Positions 13,903 through 23,029 of a DNA stretch of 64,000 nt are shown piece by piece. Location of the stretch: assembly GCF_051954455.1 (NCBI RefSeq), contig NZ_JBQCHS010000022.1, positions 34,871-98,870 on the forward strand, read 5' to 3'. The DNA comes from Pseudolysinimonas sp051954455. Lineage in GTDB: Bacteria; Actinomycetota; Actinomycetes; Actinomycetales; Microbacteriaceae. Both the position numbers and the translations under genes were made by a program. Position 1 is the stretch's first letter. Each line of letters opens with the position of its first letter. Below the pieces are notes generated by a model, which was not told the origin of the DNA, made no database searches, and saw nothing but the letters and a program-made list of their open reading frames with translations.

Positions 13903-14715
13903 CTATGCCGTGGTGGACGCGGGCTGACCGGCGATCGACGCCGTGCGCATGACGCGGTCGAGCAGCTGGTCGAAGTGCCGCGCCATCTCCTGCGAGCTCT
14001 CGCCCGGCCAGACGTGGAGCGGCTTCGCCGCCCCCTGCGCCTGCTGCAGCGAGGTGCGCTCGGGCAGCTGTGGGGCGAGCACGAGCGGCCCGAACATGTC
14101 GCGCAGCTCCTTGATGCGGAACTGGTGCTCGAGCGACTGCACCCGTGCGCGGTTCACGATGATGCCGAGCGGCTGCAGGCGCGGCGACAACCCCCGGCGG
14201 ATCTCCTCGATCGCCCGGAGCGCGCGGTCGGCCGCGGCCACCGAGAACAGACCCGGCTCGGTGACGACGGCGACGCGGTCCGAGGCCGCCCACGCGGTGC
14301 GGGTCAGGGCGTTGAGCGAGGGCGCGCAGTCGATGAGCACGAGCTCGTAGTCGCGCTCGACATGGGCGAGAGCCTCCTCGAGCTTCCAGATGTCGCGGAT
14401 CGAGGGGTGCGGCCCGTCGAAGTTGATGGCCGAGGGGGAGCCGATCAGCACGTCCACCGTTCCGGGGCGCCCGCGGGTCCAGCCCGACGGCGCGATGGCC
14501 GAGCGGACGATCTTCTCCTTGGGGGAGGCGAGCACGTCGGCCACGTTGAGATGGCCGGCGACCGCGATGTCCATGCCGGTCGACACGTCGGACTGCGGAT
14601 CGAGGTCGACGACGAGGGTCGAGATGCCCTTCGCGAAGGCCGCCGAGGCCAGTCCGAGCGTGACGGTGGTCTTTCCCACGCCCCCCTTGAGGGAGCTCAC
14701 GCTCAGCACATGCAC
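13903..14715 (-). CDS. ParA/Soj-family ATPase
   Basis: 270 residues starting MHVLSVSSLKGGVGKTT; the deviant Walker A motif is at residues 10-17 and Walker B is LVLIDCAPS. The rest follows the Soj/ParA fold without an N-terminal DNA-binding extension. No ParB partner is adjacent, so it is an orphan ParA, possibly positioning a protein cargo. The GTG at 14715 is eight bases from the TAGGCT hexamer at 14724-14729. Convergent with the second MerR gene across the palindromic repeat and divergent from pyc. Confidence 0.87.
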   Translation of the reverse strand: MHVLSVSSLKGGVGKTTVTLGLASAAFAKGISTLVVDLDPQSDVSTGMDIAVAGHLNVADVLASPKEKIVRSAIAPSGWTRGRPGTVDVLIGSPSAINFDGPHPSIRDIWKLEEALAHVERDYELVLIDCAPSLNALTRTAWAASDRVAVVTEPGLFSVAAADRALRAIEEIRRGLSPRLQPLGIIVNRARVQSLEHQFRIKELRDMFGPLVLAPQLPERTSLQQAQGAAKPLHVWPGESSQEMARHFDQLLDRVMRTASIAGQPASTTA

Positions 14716-14723
14716 GAGCACCG

Positions 14724-14733
14724 AGCCTAGCGT
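14724..14733. promoter_or_regulatory. possible shared-core divergent -10, AGCCTAGCGT
   Basis: Leftward TAGGCT (14729-14724) serves the ParA gene; rightward TAGCGT (14728-14733) could serve pyc with a leader of about 44 bases. The two share the central TA. A second rightward hexamer TACGCT at 14737-14742 is an alternative for pyc. Confidence 0.4.
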
Positions 14734-14783
14734 CACTACGCTGGGAGGACCCCTTCCCCACGCCACCCGACGAGAGGACCTGT

Positions 14784-17700
14784 GTGTTCAAGAAGATCCT
14801 GGTGGCCAACCGCGGCGAGATCGCGATCCGGGCATTCCGTGCGGCGTACGAACTGGGCGCCAAGACGGTCGCGGTCTACCCGTTCGAAGACCGCAACTCG
14901 CTGCACCGGCTGAAGGCCGACGAGGCCTACCTGATCGGCGAGGAGGGCCACCCGGTCCGCGCGTATCTCGACGTGAACGAGATCGTCCGCGTCGCGAAGG
15001 AGTCGGGCGCCGACGCGATCTACCCGGGCTACGGCTTCCTCTCCGAGAATCCGGACCTGGCCCAGGCCGCCGCCGACAACGGCATCACCTTCATCGGCCC
15101 CGGCAGCCACGTGCTCGAGATGGCCGGCAACAAGGTGACCGCCAAGGAGCACGCGATCGCCGCCGGCGTGCCGGTGCTGAAGTCGACCCCCGCGAGCCGC
15201 GACATCGGGGAGCTGCTGGCCGGCGCCGACGAGATCGGCTTCCCGATCTTCGCCAAGGCCGTCGCGGGCGGCGGCGGACGCGGGATGCGCCGCGTCGAGA
15301 CGAAGGACGAGCTGCGCCCGGCCCTCGAGGCCGCGATGCGCGAGGCCGACTCGGCGTTCGGCGACCCGACGATGTTCCTCGAGCAGGCGGTCATCCGTCC
15401 GCGGCACATCGAGGTGCAGATCCTCGCCGACGGCGCGGGGGAGACGATCCACCTCTTCGAGCGCGACTGCTCGGTGCAGCGGCGCAACCAGAAGGTCGTC
15501 GAGATCGCGCCGGCACCGAACCTCGACCCGTCGATCCGCGAGGCGCTCTACCGCGACGCGATCGCGTTCGCGAAGTCGATCGGCTACGTCAACGCCGGCA
15601 CCGTCGAGTTCCTGCTCGACACCGAGGGCGACCGCGCCGGCCAGCACGTGTTCATCGAGATGAACCCGCGCATCCAGGTCGAGCACACCGTGACCGAGGA
15701 GGTCACCGACGTCGACCTCGTCCAGTCGCAGATGCGGATCGCCGCGGGGGAGACCCTCGACGACCTGGGGCTGCACCAGGGCGACATCCACCTCCGCGGC
15801 ACCGCGATCCAGGTCCGGATCACGACCGAGGACCCGTCGGCCGGGTTCCGCCCCGACACCGGCAAGATCACCTCCTACCGGTCGCCGGGCGGCGCGGGCA
15901 TCCGGCTCGACGGCGGCACGGTGCAGACCGGCGCGCAGGTCAGCCCGCACTTCGACTCGATGCTGGCGAAGATGATCGCCCGCGGGCGCGACTACCCGAC
16001 CGCGGTGCGCCGCGCCGAGCGCGGGCTCGCCGAGTTCCGCATCCGCGGCGTGACCACCAACATCTCCTACGTGCAGGCCGTGCTCGCCGACCCGGCGTTC
16101 CAGGCCGGCGACCTGTCGACGAAGTTCATCGAGGAGCGGCCGGAGCTGTTCCACGCGCGCGAGTCGCGCGACCGCGGCACCAAGATCCTCAACTGGCTCG
16201 CCGATGTGACGGTCAACCAGCCGAACGGCGACGGCGCGGGCGCCTACGACCCGGCGATCAAGCTGCCGGTCGTGGATGTCGACGCCCCGGCACCGGCCGG
16301 ATCCCGCCAGCGGCTCCTCGAGCTCGGCCCCGCCGGGTTCGCGGCCGCGCTCCGCGAGCAGAAGGCCCTCGCGGTCACCGAGACCACGTTCCGCGACGCG
16401 CACCAGTCGCTCCTCGCGACCCGCGTGCGCACCAAGGACCTCGTCGCGGTGATGCCGCACGTCGCGCGCCTCACGCCGCAGCTGCTGAGCGTCGAGGCCT
16501 GGGGCGGGGCGACCTACGACGTCGCGCTCCGCTTCCTCGGCGAGGATCCGTGGGAGCGGCTCGCCGCCATGCGGGAGGCTCTGCCGAACATCGCGATCCA
16601 GATGCTGCTGCGCGGGCGCAACACGGTCGGCTACACCCCGTACCCGACCCGCGTGACCGACGCGTTCGTCGCGGAGGCGGCGTCCACGGGCGTCGACATC
16701 TTCCGCATCTTCGACGCGCTCAACGACGTCGCGCAGCTGCGCCCGGCGGTGGACGCGGTGCTCGCGACCGGCACCGCCGTCGCCGAGGTCGGCATGTGCT
16801 ACACCGGGGACCTGCTCAACCCGGCCGAGGACCTCTACACGCTCGACTACTACCTGCGTCTCGCGGAGCAGATCGTCGAGTCGGGCGCCCACATCCTCGC
16901 GATCAAGGACATGGCCGGACTCCTGCGCGCGGAGGCGGCCGAGAAGCTGGTGACGGCGCTGCGCGAGCGCTTCGACCAGCCCGTCCACGTGCACACCCAC
17001 GACACCGCGGGCGGTCAGCTCGCGACGCTGCTGGCCGCGAGCCGTGCCGGCGCCGATGCGGTCGACGCGGCGAGCGCCCCGATGGCCGGCACGACGAGCC
17101 AGCCGTCGCTCTCCGCGCTCGTCGCCGCGACGGTGCACACCGAGCGCGACACCGGCATCTCGCTCGACGCGGTCGACGCGCTCGAGCCGTACTGGGAGGC
17201 CGTGCGCCGCGCCTACCGACCGTTCGAGTCCGGTCTGCCGGGTCCGACGGGGCGCGTGTACCACCACGAGATCCCGGGCGGCCAGCTCTCGAACCTCCGT
17301 CAGCAGGCCATCGCACTCGGCCTCGGCGACCAGTTCGAGAAGGTGGAGGACGCCTACGCGGCCGCGAACCGGATGCTCGGCCGCCCGCCGAAGGTGACGC
17401 CCTCGTCGAAGGTCGTGGGCGACCTCGCCCTCGCGCTCGTCGCGGTGGACGCCGACCCGGCCGACTTCGAGCAGAACCCGCAGAAGTACGACATCCCGGA
17501 CTCGGTGATCGGCTTCATGGCCGGCGAGCTCGGCGACCTGCCGGGCGGCTGGCCCGAGCCGTTCCGCAGCAAGGTGCTCGAGGGCCGCGACGTGCGGATC
17601 GGCGTCGAGGAACTGACAGCGGAGGATGAGGCGGGGCTCCGCGCCGACGACGAGGGCGGCGACGCCGCGACCCGACGGCACACGCTCAACCGGCTGCTCT

Positions 17701-18197
17701 TCCCCGCGCCGACCCGCCAGTTCGAGCAGGTGCGGGAGCTGTTCGGCGATCTGTCGGTCGTCGATACGCGCGCATACCTCTACGGTCTGCAGTCGAACGC
17801 GGAGACCGTGGTCGAGATCAGCCGCGGCGTGAGCCTCCTGCTGTCGCTCGAGGCGATCGGCGAGCCCGACGAGAAGGGCGAGCGGACCGTCATGACGACG
17901 ATCAACGGCCAGCTGCGTCCGATCAGCATCCGCGACCGCTCCATCACGGTCGAGACCAAGAGCGCCGAGAAGGCCGACCCCGCGAAGCCCGGCCAGGTGC
18001 CGGCACCGTTCTCGGGCGTCGTCACCCTCAAGGTGGCCGACGGCGATCAGGTGGAGGCGGGCCAGGCCGTCGCGACGATCGAGGCGATGAAGATGGAGGC
18101 CGCGATCACGACGCCGGTCGCCGGCCGCGTCGTCCGGCTCGCGATCCCGACGACCCAGCAGGTCGACGCGGGCGACCTCCTGGTGGTGGTCGAGTAG
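14784..18197 (+). CDS. pyc: pyruvate carboxylase
   Basis: 1137 residues, full length for the single-chain enzyme. It has a biotin carboxylase domain at about 1-450 (KKILVANRGEIAIR at the start), a carboxyltransferase domain with TTFRDAHQSL around residues 534-543 carrying metal-site residues, a conserved PYC/OADA domain to about 1010, and a C-terminal biotinyl domain with EAMKMEA, where Lys1103 is the biotinylation site. It makes oxaloacetate from pyruvate and bicarbonate to replenish the TCA cycle. Start is GTG, preceded by GAGAGGA. The gene is divergent from the ParA gene. Confidence 0.97.
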   Translation: MFKKILVANRGEIAIRAFRAAYELGAKTVAVYPFEDRNSLHRLKADEAYLIGEEGHPVRAYLDVNEIVRVAKESGADAIYPGYGFLSENPDLAQAAADNGITFIGPGSHVLEMAGNKVTAKEHAIAAGVPVLKSTPASRDIGELLAGADEIGFPIFAKAVAGGGGRGMRRVETKDELRPALEAAMREADSAFGDPTMFLEQAVIRPRHIEVQILADGAGETIHLFERDCSVQRRNQKVVEIAPAPNLDPSIREALYRDAIAFAKSIGYVNAGTVEFLLDTEGDRAGQHVFIEMNPRIQVEHTVTEEVTDVDLVQSQMRIAAGETLDDLGLHQGDIHLRGTAIQVRITTEDPSAGFRPDTGKITSYRSPGGAGIRLDGGTVQTGAQVSPHFDSMLAKMIARGRDYPTAVRRAERGLAEFRIRGVTTNISYVQAVLADPAFQAGDLSTKFIEERPELFHARESRDRGTKILNWLADVTVNQPNGDGAGAYDPAIKLPVVDVDAPAPAGSRQRLLELGPAGFAAALREQKALAVTETTFRDAHQSLLATRVRTKDLVAVMPHVARLTPQLLSVEAWGGATYDVALRFLGEDPWERLAAMREALPNIAIQMLLRGRNTVGYTPYPTRVTDAFVAEAASTGVDIFRIFDALNDVAQLRPAVDAVLATGTAVAEVGMCYTGDLLNPAEDLYTLDYYLRLAEQIVESGAHILAIKDMAGLLRAEAAEKLVTALRERFDQPVHVHTHDTAGGQLATLLAASRAGADAVDAASAPMAGTTSQPSLSALVAATVHTERDTGISLDAVDALEPYWEAVRRAYRPFESGLPGPTGRVYHHEIPGGQLSNLRQQAIALGLGDQFEKVEDAYAAANRMLGRPPKVTPSSKVVGDLALALVAVDADPADFEQNPQKYDIPDSVIGFMAGELGDLPGGWPEPFRSKVLEGRDVRIGVEELTAEDEAGLRADDEGGDAATRRHTLNRLLFPAPTRQFEQVRELFGDLSVVDTRAYLYGLQSNAETVVEISRGVSLLLSLEAIGEPDEKGERTVMTTINGQLRPISIRDRSITVETKSAEKADPAKPGQVPAPFSGVVTLKVADGDQVEAGQAVATIEAMKMEAAITTPVAGRVVRLAIPTTQQVDAGDLLVVVE

Positions 18198-18230
18198 GCC
18201 CCGGACCGGGCCCGTCCGGCGGCCGATCGG

Positions 18231-18236
18231 TAGACT
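18231..18236 (+). promoter_or_regulatory. leaderless -10 hexamer TAGACT for the MinD-like gene
   Basis: TAGACT, eight bases, then GTG at 18245; no Shine-Dalgarno. Confidence 0.5.
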
Positions 18237-18244
18237 CGCGGGTT

Positions 18245-19588
18245 GTGACCCTCGACCGTGACGCGCGTCGTCCGGGCCGGCGCGCCGCCGGACCGGTGGA
18301 CGAGCACGCCGTGCTGCCGACGCACGACGATCTCACGGCCGCGGTCCCGGAGAGCCTCACGGTGAGCATCGCGCTGCCCGTGCCGGTGCACGAGGCGCCG
18401 GAGGACGAACAGGCGGTCGCCCTCGACGAGGTCGCGGTCTCACCGGTCGTCGCCGACGTCGTCGCCCCGTCGACGACGTCGATCGAGATCGTGACGGCGG
18501 AGCTCGTCCCCGAGCCGGCGGAAGAGGGCGCGCCGGTCGACCCGGCCGACGTTCCGCCGCTCCCCGAAGCGGCCGCGCCGCCGCTCAGCCGACGTGAGCG
18601 CGTGCGGCTCGAGAACGCGACGGCGCGCCCCGCCGTCCCCATCGACGACACCGACGCCGCCCCGCGCACGAAACCCGGCCGCCACGCGGCACCGGAGGGC
18701 TTCTGGCAGCGGGGTGTCTACGAGGGCACCTTCCACCTCGTCAACCCCGGGGATTCGGCCCGGGCGCGCGAGCGCAAGGCGACGGACGCCCGGATCACGA
18801 AGACGCTCGTCGGCGGCACGCGGTTCGTCCCTGTTCTGACCCGCAAGGGCGGCGTCGGCAAGACCACGATCACCACCCTCCTCGGCATGGCTCTCGCCGA
18901 CCTGCGCGACGACCGCGTCGTGGCGATCGACGCGAACCCGGATCGCGGCACGCTCGCCGAGCGGGTCAACCGGCAGACCCGGTCCACCGTCCGCGACGTC
19001 GTGGTGCACGCGCCCGAGATCCGCGACGAGGCGTCGCTCCAGCGCCACCTCTCCCGCGATGCGACCGGGCTCGACGTGCTCGCCTCCGACACCGACCCGC
19101 TCATCTCCGAGGCGTTCGACGAGAACGACTACAACGTCATCGCCGACGTGCTGACGCAGCAGAGCACCGGCATCGTGCTCACCGACTGCGGCACCGGCAT
19201 CGTCCACTCGGTGATGCGGGCCACGCTCCAGCGCGCCGACGAGGTCGTCGTCGTGTCCGGCGGCAGCGTCGACGAGGCGCGCCTCGCGTCCGAGACCTTG
19301 ACCTGGCTCGAGGCCAACGGCTACGCGCACCTCGTCCGCAACGGGATCGTCGCGCTCAACACCGCGACGCAGGGGACGGACCTGGTGAAGCTCACCGAGA
19401 TCGAGGCACACTTCCGCTCGCGGGTGCGGGAGGTCGTCCGGATCCCCTACGACCGGGAGCTCGCCGCCGGGTCGGTGGTGCGCTATGCGGCGCTCAAGCC
19501 GTTCACCCGTCAGGCCGCGCGCGATCTCGCCGCCTCCGTCATGGACGGGCTCCCCGCCGAGCGCGGCGCCCGGGTGATCGTCCCGTGA
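18245..19588 (+). CDS. MinD/ParA-like ATPase with long disordered N-terminus
   Basis: 447 residues. Roughly the first 190 are low-complexity and rich in Pro, Ala, Glu and Val. The ATPase domain begins near residue 195 with TRKGGVGKTT (the deviant Walker A) and has a Walker B-like VLTDCGTG, where Cys replaces the more usual Ala or Pro region. It resembles the MinD-like proteins with variable N-termini found in ESX loci, but no secretion genes are present. Its stop overlaps the start of the deformylase gene by four bases. Confidence 0.82.
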   Translation: MTLDRDARRPGRRAAGPVDEHAVLPTHDDLTAAVPESLTVSIALPVPVHEAPEDEQAVALDEVAVSPVVADVVAPSTTSIEIVTAELVPEPAEEGAPVDPADVPPLPEAAAPPLSRRERVRLENATARPAVPIDDTDAAPRTKPGRHAAPEGFWQRGVYEGTFHLVNPGDSARARERKATDARITKTLVGGTRFVPVLTRKGGVGKTTITTLLGMALADLRDDRVVAIDANPDRGTLAERVNRQTRSTVRDVVVHAPEIRDEASLQRHLSRDATGLDVLASDTDPLISEAFDENDYNVIADVLTQQSTGIVLTDCGTGIVHSVMRATLQRADEVVVVSGGSVDEARLASETLTWLEANGYAHLVRNGIVALNTATQGTDLVKLTEIEAHFRSRVREVVRIPYDRELAAGSVVRYAALKPFTRQAARDLAASVMDGLPAERGARVIVP

Positions 19589-20103
19589 CCGAACGGCAGA
19601 TCCGCCTGTTCGGCGACCCCGTGCTGCGCTCGCCCTCCGACCCGGTCGTGGTCCGGCCGGACGACGCGCGCCTGCAGGCCCTCGCCGAGGACCTCGTCGA
19701 CACCGTGCTGCTGCCGGGACGTGCGGGCGTGGCCGGGTGCCAGATCGGCGTCGGGCTCCGCGCGTTCAGCTGGAACGTCGACGGGGACGTCGGCTACGTC
19801 TTCAACCCGGTGCTCGAGGTGTCGGGGGAGCCGGAGCTCATCGACGAGGGCTGCCTCTCGGTTCCGGGGTTCTACTTCCCCCGCCTGCGGCACCCGCACG
19901 CCAGGGTGACCGGCGTCGACGCGCACGGGCGTACCGTCGTGGTCGAGGGGGACGGCGTGCTCGCGCAGGCGCTCCAGCACGAGACCGACCACCTCGACGG
20001 ACGGCTCTACGTCGAGGGGCTCGAGCCCGAGGCCAAGCGCGAGGCCATGCGCGCGATCCGCAATGCGGACTGGTTCCGCGCGGGCGTGACCTCGATCAGC
20101 TGA
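19585..20103 (+). CDS. def: peptide deformylase
   Basis: 172 residues. Motif II DEGCLSV (metal ligand Cys90) and motif III QHETDHLDG (His132, Glu133, His136) are intact, so a metal-dependent deformylase removing formyl groups from nascent proteins is expected. Motif I is unusual: GVAGCQIGV at 48-56, where the family norm is GLAAPQIGV, so the proline is replaced by Cys. The GTG start sits in the GTGA overlap with the MinD-like gene. It ends nine bases before the convergent fadD. Confidence 0.92.
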   Translation: MTERQIRLFGDPVLRSPSDPVVVRPDDARLQALAEDLVDTVLLPGRAGVAGCQIGVGLRAFSWNVDGDVGYVFNPVLEVSGEPELIDEGCLSVPGFYFPRLRHPHARVTGVDAHGRTVVVEGDGVLAQALQHETDHLDGRLYVEGLEPEAKREAMRAIRNADWFRAGVTSIS

Positions 20104-20112
20104 CGCGCCCCG

Positions 20113-21945
20113 TCACCCGGCGGGGATCGACGCCGTCTCCGGCGCGGCCGCGGCCGGCGTCTTCTCGTACATGCCCTCGATGATGTCGGCGAAGTCCTTG
20201 AGGATCGGCCCGCGCTTGATCGACATCTTCGGCGTCAGGTGGCCGGAGGCCTCCGTGAACTCCGTCGGCAGGATCACGAACTTGCGGATCGACTCGGCCC
20301 GCGACACGTGGGTGTTCGCCCTGTCGACGGCGCGCTGCACCTCCGCGATCACCTTCGGATTGCGCGCCGCCTCGTCGAGCGACATCGTCGCGTCCTCGCC
20401 GTTGTTGTTCAGCCACACCGGCAGCATCTCGGGGTCGAGCGTCACGAGGGCGGCGATGAACGGCTTCTGGTCGCCCACGACCACGACCTGCCCGACGAGC
20501 GGGTTGGCGCGGATCGGATCCTCGAGCGCGGCCGGCGAGACGTTCTTGCCGCCCGCGGTGACGAGGATCTCCTTCTTGCGCCCGGTGATCGTCAGATAGC
20601 CGTCCTCGTCGAGGCTGCCGATGTCGCCGGTCTTGAACCACTCACCGTCGAACGCCTCCGCCGTCGCGGACTCGTTCTTCCAGTACCCGGCGAACACGTC
20701 GATGCCCTTGACGAGGATCTCGCCGTCCTCCGCGATGCGGATCCCGACACCGGGCAGGGCGGGGCCGACGGTGCCGATCTTGAACTTGGAGACCAGGTTC
20801 ACCGTCGCGGGCGCCGTGGTCTCGGTGAGGCCGTAGCCCTCGAGGATCCGCACGTCGAGGCTGCGGAAGAAGTGCCCGAGCCGCAGGCCGAGGGGCGCCG
20901 AGCCCGAGACCGCGTACTTCACGCGGCCGCCCATCGCCTCCTTGAGCTTGCTGTAGACGAGCCGGTCGAACAGCGCGAACTTCACCCGCAGCCCGAGCGG
21001 GACCCGGCCCGCATCGAGGGCCTTCGAGTGCTCGATCGCGACCTCGGCGGCGGCGCGGAAGATCCTTCCCTTGCCGCCGGTCTCGGCCTTCTGCTCCGCC
21101 GAGTTGAAGACCTTCTCGAACACCCGCGGCACGGCGAGCAGGAACGTCGGTTTGAAGCTGCCGAGCGAGTCGATGAGCCGGCTGGTGTCGGCCTGGTGCC
21201 CGACCCGCACGCCCGCGTGGACGCCGAGGATCGAGATGAAACGGGCGAACACGTGCGCCATCGTGATGAAGAGGAGGCTCGAGGCGCCATCGGCCACGAC
21301 CTCCTTCATGGCGACAGCCGAGTTGCGCGCCAGCTCGACGAAGTTGCCGTGCGTCAGCGCGCACCCCTTGGGCGTGCCGGTCGACCCGGAGGTGTAGATG
21401 ATGGTGGCGATGTCGGCTGACTTCGCGATCGTGCGGCGGCGCTCGATCTCGGCGTCCGAGACGTCGGTGCCCGCCGCGGCGAGCCCGTCGAGGTCGCTCA
21501 GCTGCCAGACCTTCGTGACGGCCGGCAGCTCCGCCCGCACCTCCTCGAAGCGGGCGCGGTGATCGTCCGTCTCGAGGATCACGGCGTTCGCGCCCGAGTC
21601 CTCGAGGTTGAACCGCACCTGGAAGGGCGCGGAGGTCTCGTAGATCGGCACGACGATCGCGCCGGCGAACGCCGTGGCGAAGTCGATGAGCGACCACTCG
21701 TAGCGGGTGCCGCACATGAGGCCGATCTTGTCGCCGGGCTGCACGCCGGCGGCGACGAGACCCTTCGCGAGGGCGATCACCTGGCGGTGGAACTCGGTGA
21801 CCGTCAGGTCCTCCCAGCCGCCCTCGGCGGTCGGGAGCGCGAAGATGGCGCGGTCGGGGCTCGCCGTCAGCCGGTCGAGCAGCAGGTGCGTGATGTTGGC
21901 GTCGGCGTCGGGCTCGACGGCGGGCGGGGTCGTGTATTCGTTCAC
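20113..21945 (-). CDS. fadD: long-chain acyl-CoA synthetase (AMP-forming)
   Basis: 610 residues of the ANL superfamily. The P-loop-like IIYTSGSTGTPKG is at about residues 182-194, the adenylate motif YGLTETTA is in the middle, and TGDIGSLDEDGYLTITGRKKE ends the large domain. It activates fatty acids as CoA thioesters through an acyl-AMP. It resembles actinobacterial FadD15. The GTG start is supported by the Shine-Dalgarno GAAGGAGA. Convergent with def. Confidence 0.92.
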   Translation of the reverse strand: MNEYTTPPAVEPDADANITHLLLDRLTASPDRAIFALPTAEGGWEDLTVTEFHRQVIALAKGLVAAGVQPGDKIGLMCGTRYEWSLIDFATAFAGAIVVPIYETSAPFQVRFNLEDSGANAVILETDDHRARFEEVRAELPAVTKVWQLSDLDGLAAAGTDVSDAEIERRRTIAKSADIATIIYTSGSTGTPKGCALTHGNFVELARNSAVAMKEVVADGASSLLFITMAHVFARFISILGVHAGVRVGHQADTSRLIDSLGSFKPTFLLAVPRVFEKVFNSAEQKAETGGKGRIFRAAAEVAIEHSKALDAGRVPLGLRVKFALFDRLVYSKLKEAMGGRVKYAVSGSAPLGLRLGHFFRSLDVRILEGYGLTETTAPATVNLVSKFKIGTVGPALPGVGIRIAEDGEILVKGIDVFAGYWKNESATAEAFDGEWFKTGDIGSLDEDGYLTITGRKKEILVTAGGKNVSPAALEDPIRANPLVGQVVVVGDQKPFIAALVTLDPEMLPVWLNNNGEDATMSLDEAARNPKVIAEVQRAVDRANTHVSRAESIRKFVILPTEFTEASGHLTPKMSIKRGPILKDFADIIEGMYEKTPAAAAPETASIPAG

Positions 21946-22044
21946 GGCATCTCCTTCGGTGACGTGACGTCCGTCGACAGATCGTACCCGTGCGCGCCGG
22001 GCGCCGCCCGTGAGCCGCGGCGGGAGGGGGAGTCGCCGCGCCCC

Positions 22045-22050
22045 TAGACT
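22045..22050 (+). promoter_or_regulatory. leaderless -10 hexamer TAGACT for the ROK kinase gene
   Basis: TAGACT, eight bases, then GTG at 22059. Confidence 0.5.
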
Positions 22051-22058
22051 CGTGGCTC

Positions 22059-23003
22059 GTGCACGCGATCGGGATCGACATCGGCGGGACGAAGATCGCG
22101 GGAGCCGTCGTCGACGACGCGGGGCGCATCCTCCGCGGCGAGCGGCGCCCGACGCCCGCGGGCGACGCGATCGCGATTGTGGACGACGTCGTCACCATCG
22201 TGCGGTCGCTGGCGGGGGAGGGCCCGATCCCGCCGCTGGGCGTCGTCGTGCCCGGCTTCCTCGACGCCGACCGCGAGCAGGTCTACTACGCCCCGAACAT
22301 CAGCTTCCGCGAGGTGCCGCTCCGGGCGCTGCTCGCCGAGCGCCTGCCGGGAGCGTCGATCGTGATCGACAACGACGCCAACGCCGCCGGCTGGGCCGAG
22401 CACCGGCACGGCGTGGGCCGCGGGGCCGGCGATATGGTGCTGCTCACGATCGGCACGGGGGTCGGCGGCGCGGTCGTCGTCGACGACCGGCTGCTGCGCG
22501 GCGGCTTCGGCGTGGCCGGCGAGATCGGCCACATGCGCCTGGTGCCGGACGGGCTGCCGTGCGGATGCGGCCAGCGCGGCTGCCTGGAGCAGTACGGCTC
22601 GGGCCGGGCGCTGCTGCGGTACGCGGGCGAGATCGCCGACGCGGGCGGCATCGGCGTGGCCCTCGCCCACGCGCGGGAGACCGACGGAGCCCTCGACGCG
22701 GCCAACGTCGGGCTCCTCATCGCCGAGGGCGACCCGGGGGCGATCGCCGCCGTGCGACGCCTCGGCGAGCGGCTTGGCGAGGCGTGCGCGTCGATCGGGG
22801 CGATCCTCGATCCGCGGGTCTTCGCGTTCGGCGGCGGCGTGGCCGCGGCCGGCGAGCTGCTGCTCGAGCCGGTGCGCGAGTCGTTCCGGGCGCACCTGCC
22901 CGCGCGCGGCTTCCACCCCGAGCCCGAGTTCGTGATCGCGCAGCTCGTCAACGACGCGGGCGTCGTGGGCGCCGCCGACCTGGCGAGGGTGCTGGAGGTC
23001 TGA
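22059..23003 (+). CDS. glk: ROK-family glucokinase
   Basis: 314 residues. The ATP-binding DIGGTKIAG is at residues 7-15, ROK motif GEIGHM with the zinc His lies near 157, and the zinc site CGCGQRGC places Cys168, Cys170 and Cys175. The fold phosphorylates glucose or a related sugar with ATP; in actinobacteria this is the usual glucokinase type. It lies upstream of an acylglycerolphosphate acyltransferase, with 26 bases between them. Confidence 0.88.
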   Translation: MHAIGIDIGGTKIAGAVVDDAGRILRGERRPTPAGDAIAIVDDVVTIVRSLAGEGPIPPLGVVVPGFLDADREQVYYAPNISFREVPLRALLAERLPGASIVIDNDANAAGWAEHRHGVGRGAGDMVLLTIGTGVGGAVVVDDRLLRGGFGVAGEIGHMRLVPDGLPCGCGQRGCLEQYGSGRALLRYAGEIADAGGIGVALAHARETDGALDAANVGLLIAEGDPGAIAAVRRLGERLGEACASIGAILDPRVFAFGGGVAAAGELLLEPVRESFRAHLPARGFHPEPEFVIAQLVNDAGVVGAADLARVLEV

Positions 23004-23016
23004 GCGAGCCCGGCCC

Positions 23017-23022
23017 TAGAGT
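23017..23022 (+). promoter_or_regulatory. leaderless -10 hexamer TAGAGT for the acyltransferase gene
   Basis: TAGAGT, seven bases, then ATG at 23030. Confidence 0.5.
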
Positions 23023-23029
23023 CGACACG

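Noticed and set aside
14736..17681. A 981-codon open frame on the minus strand opposite pyc
   Set aside because: It mirrors the third-position GC bias of pyc, has a repetitive Arg/Val/Asp/Leu composition and no family motif. It is a shadow frame, as are the long frames opposite dnaE, ctaD and murD.
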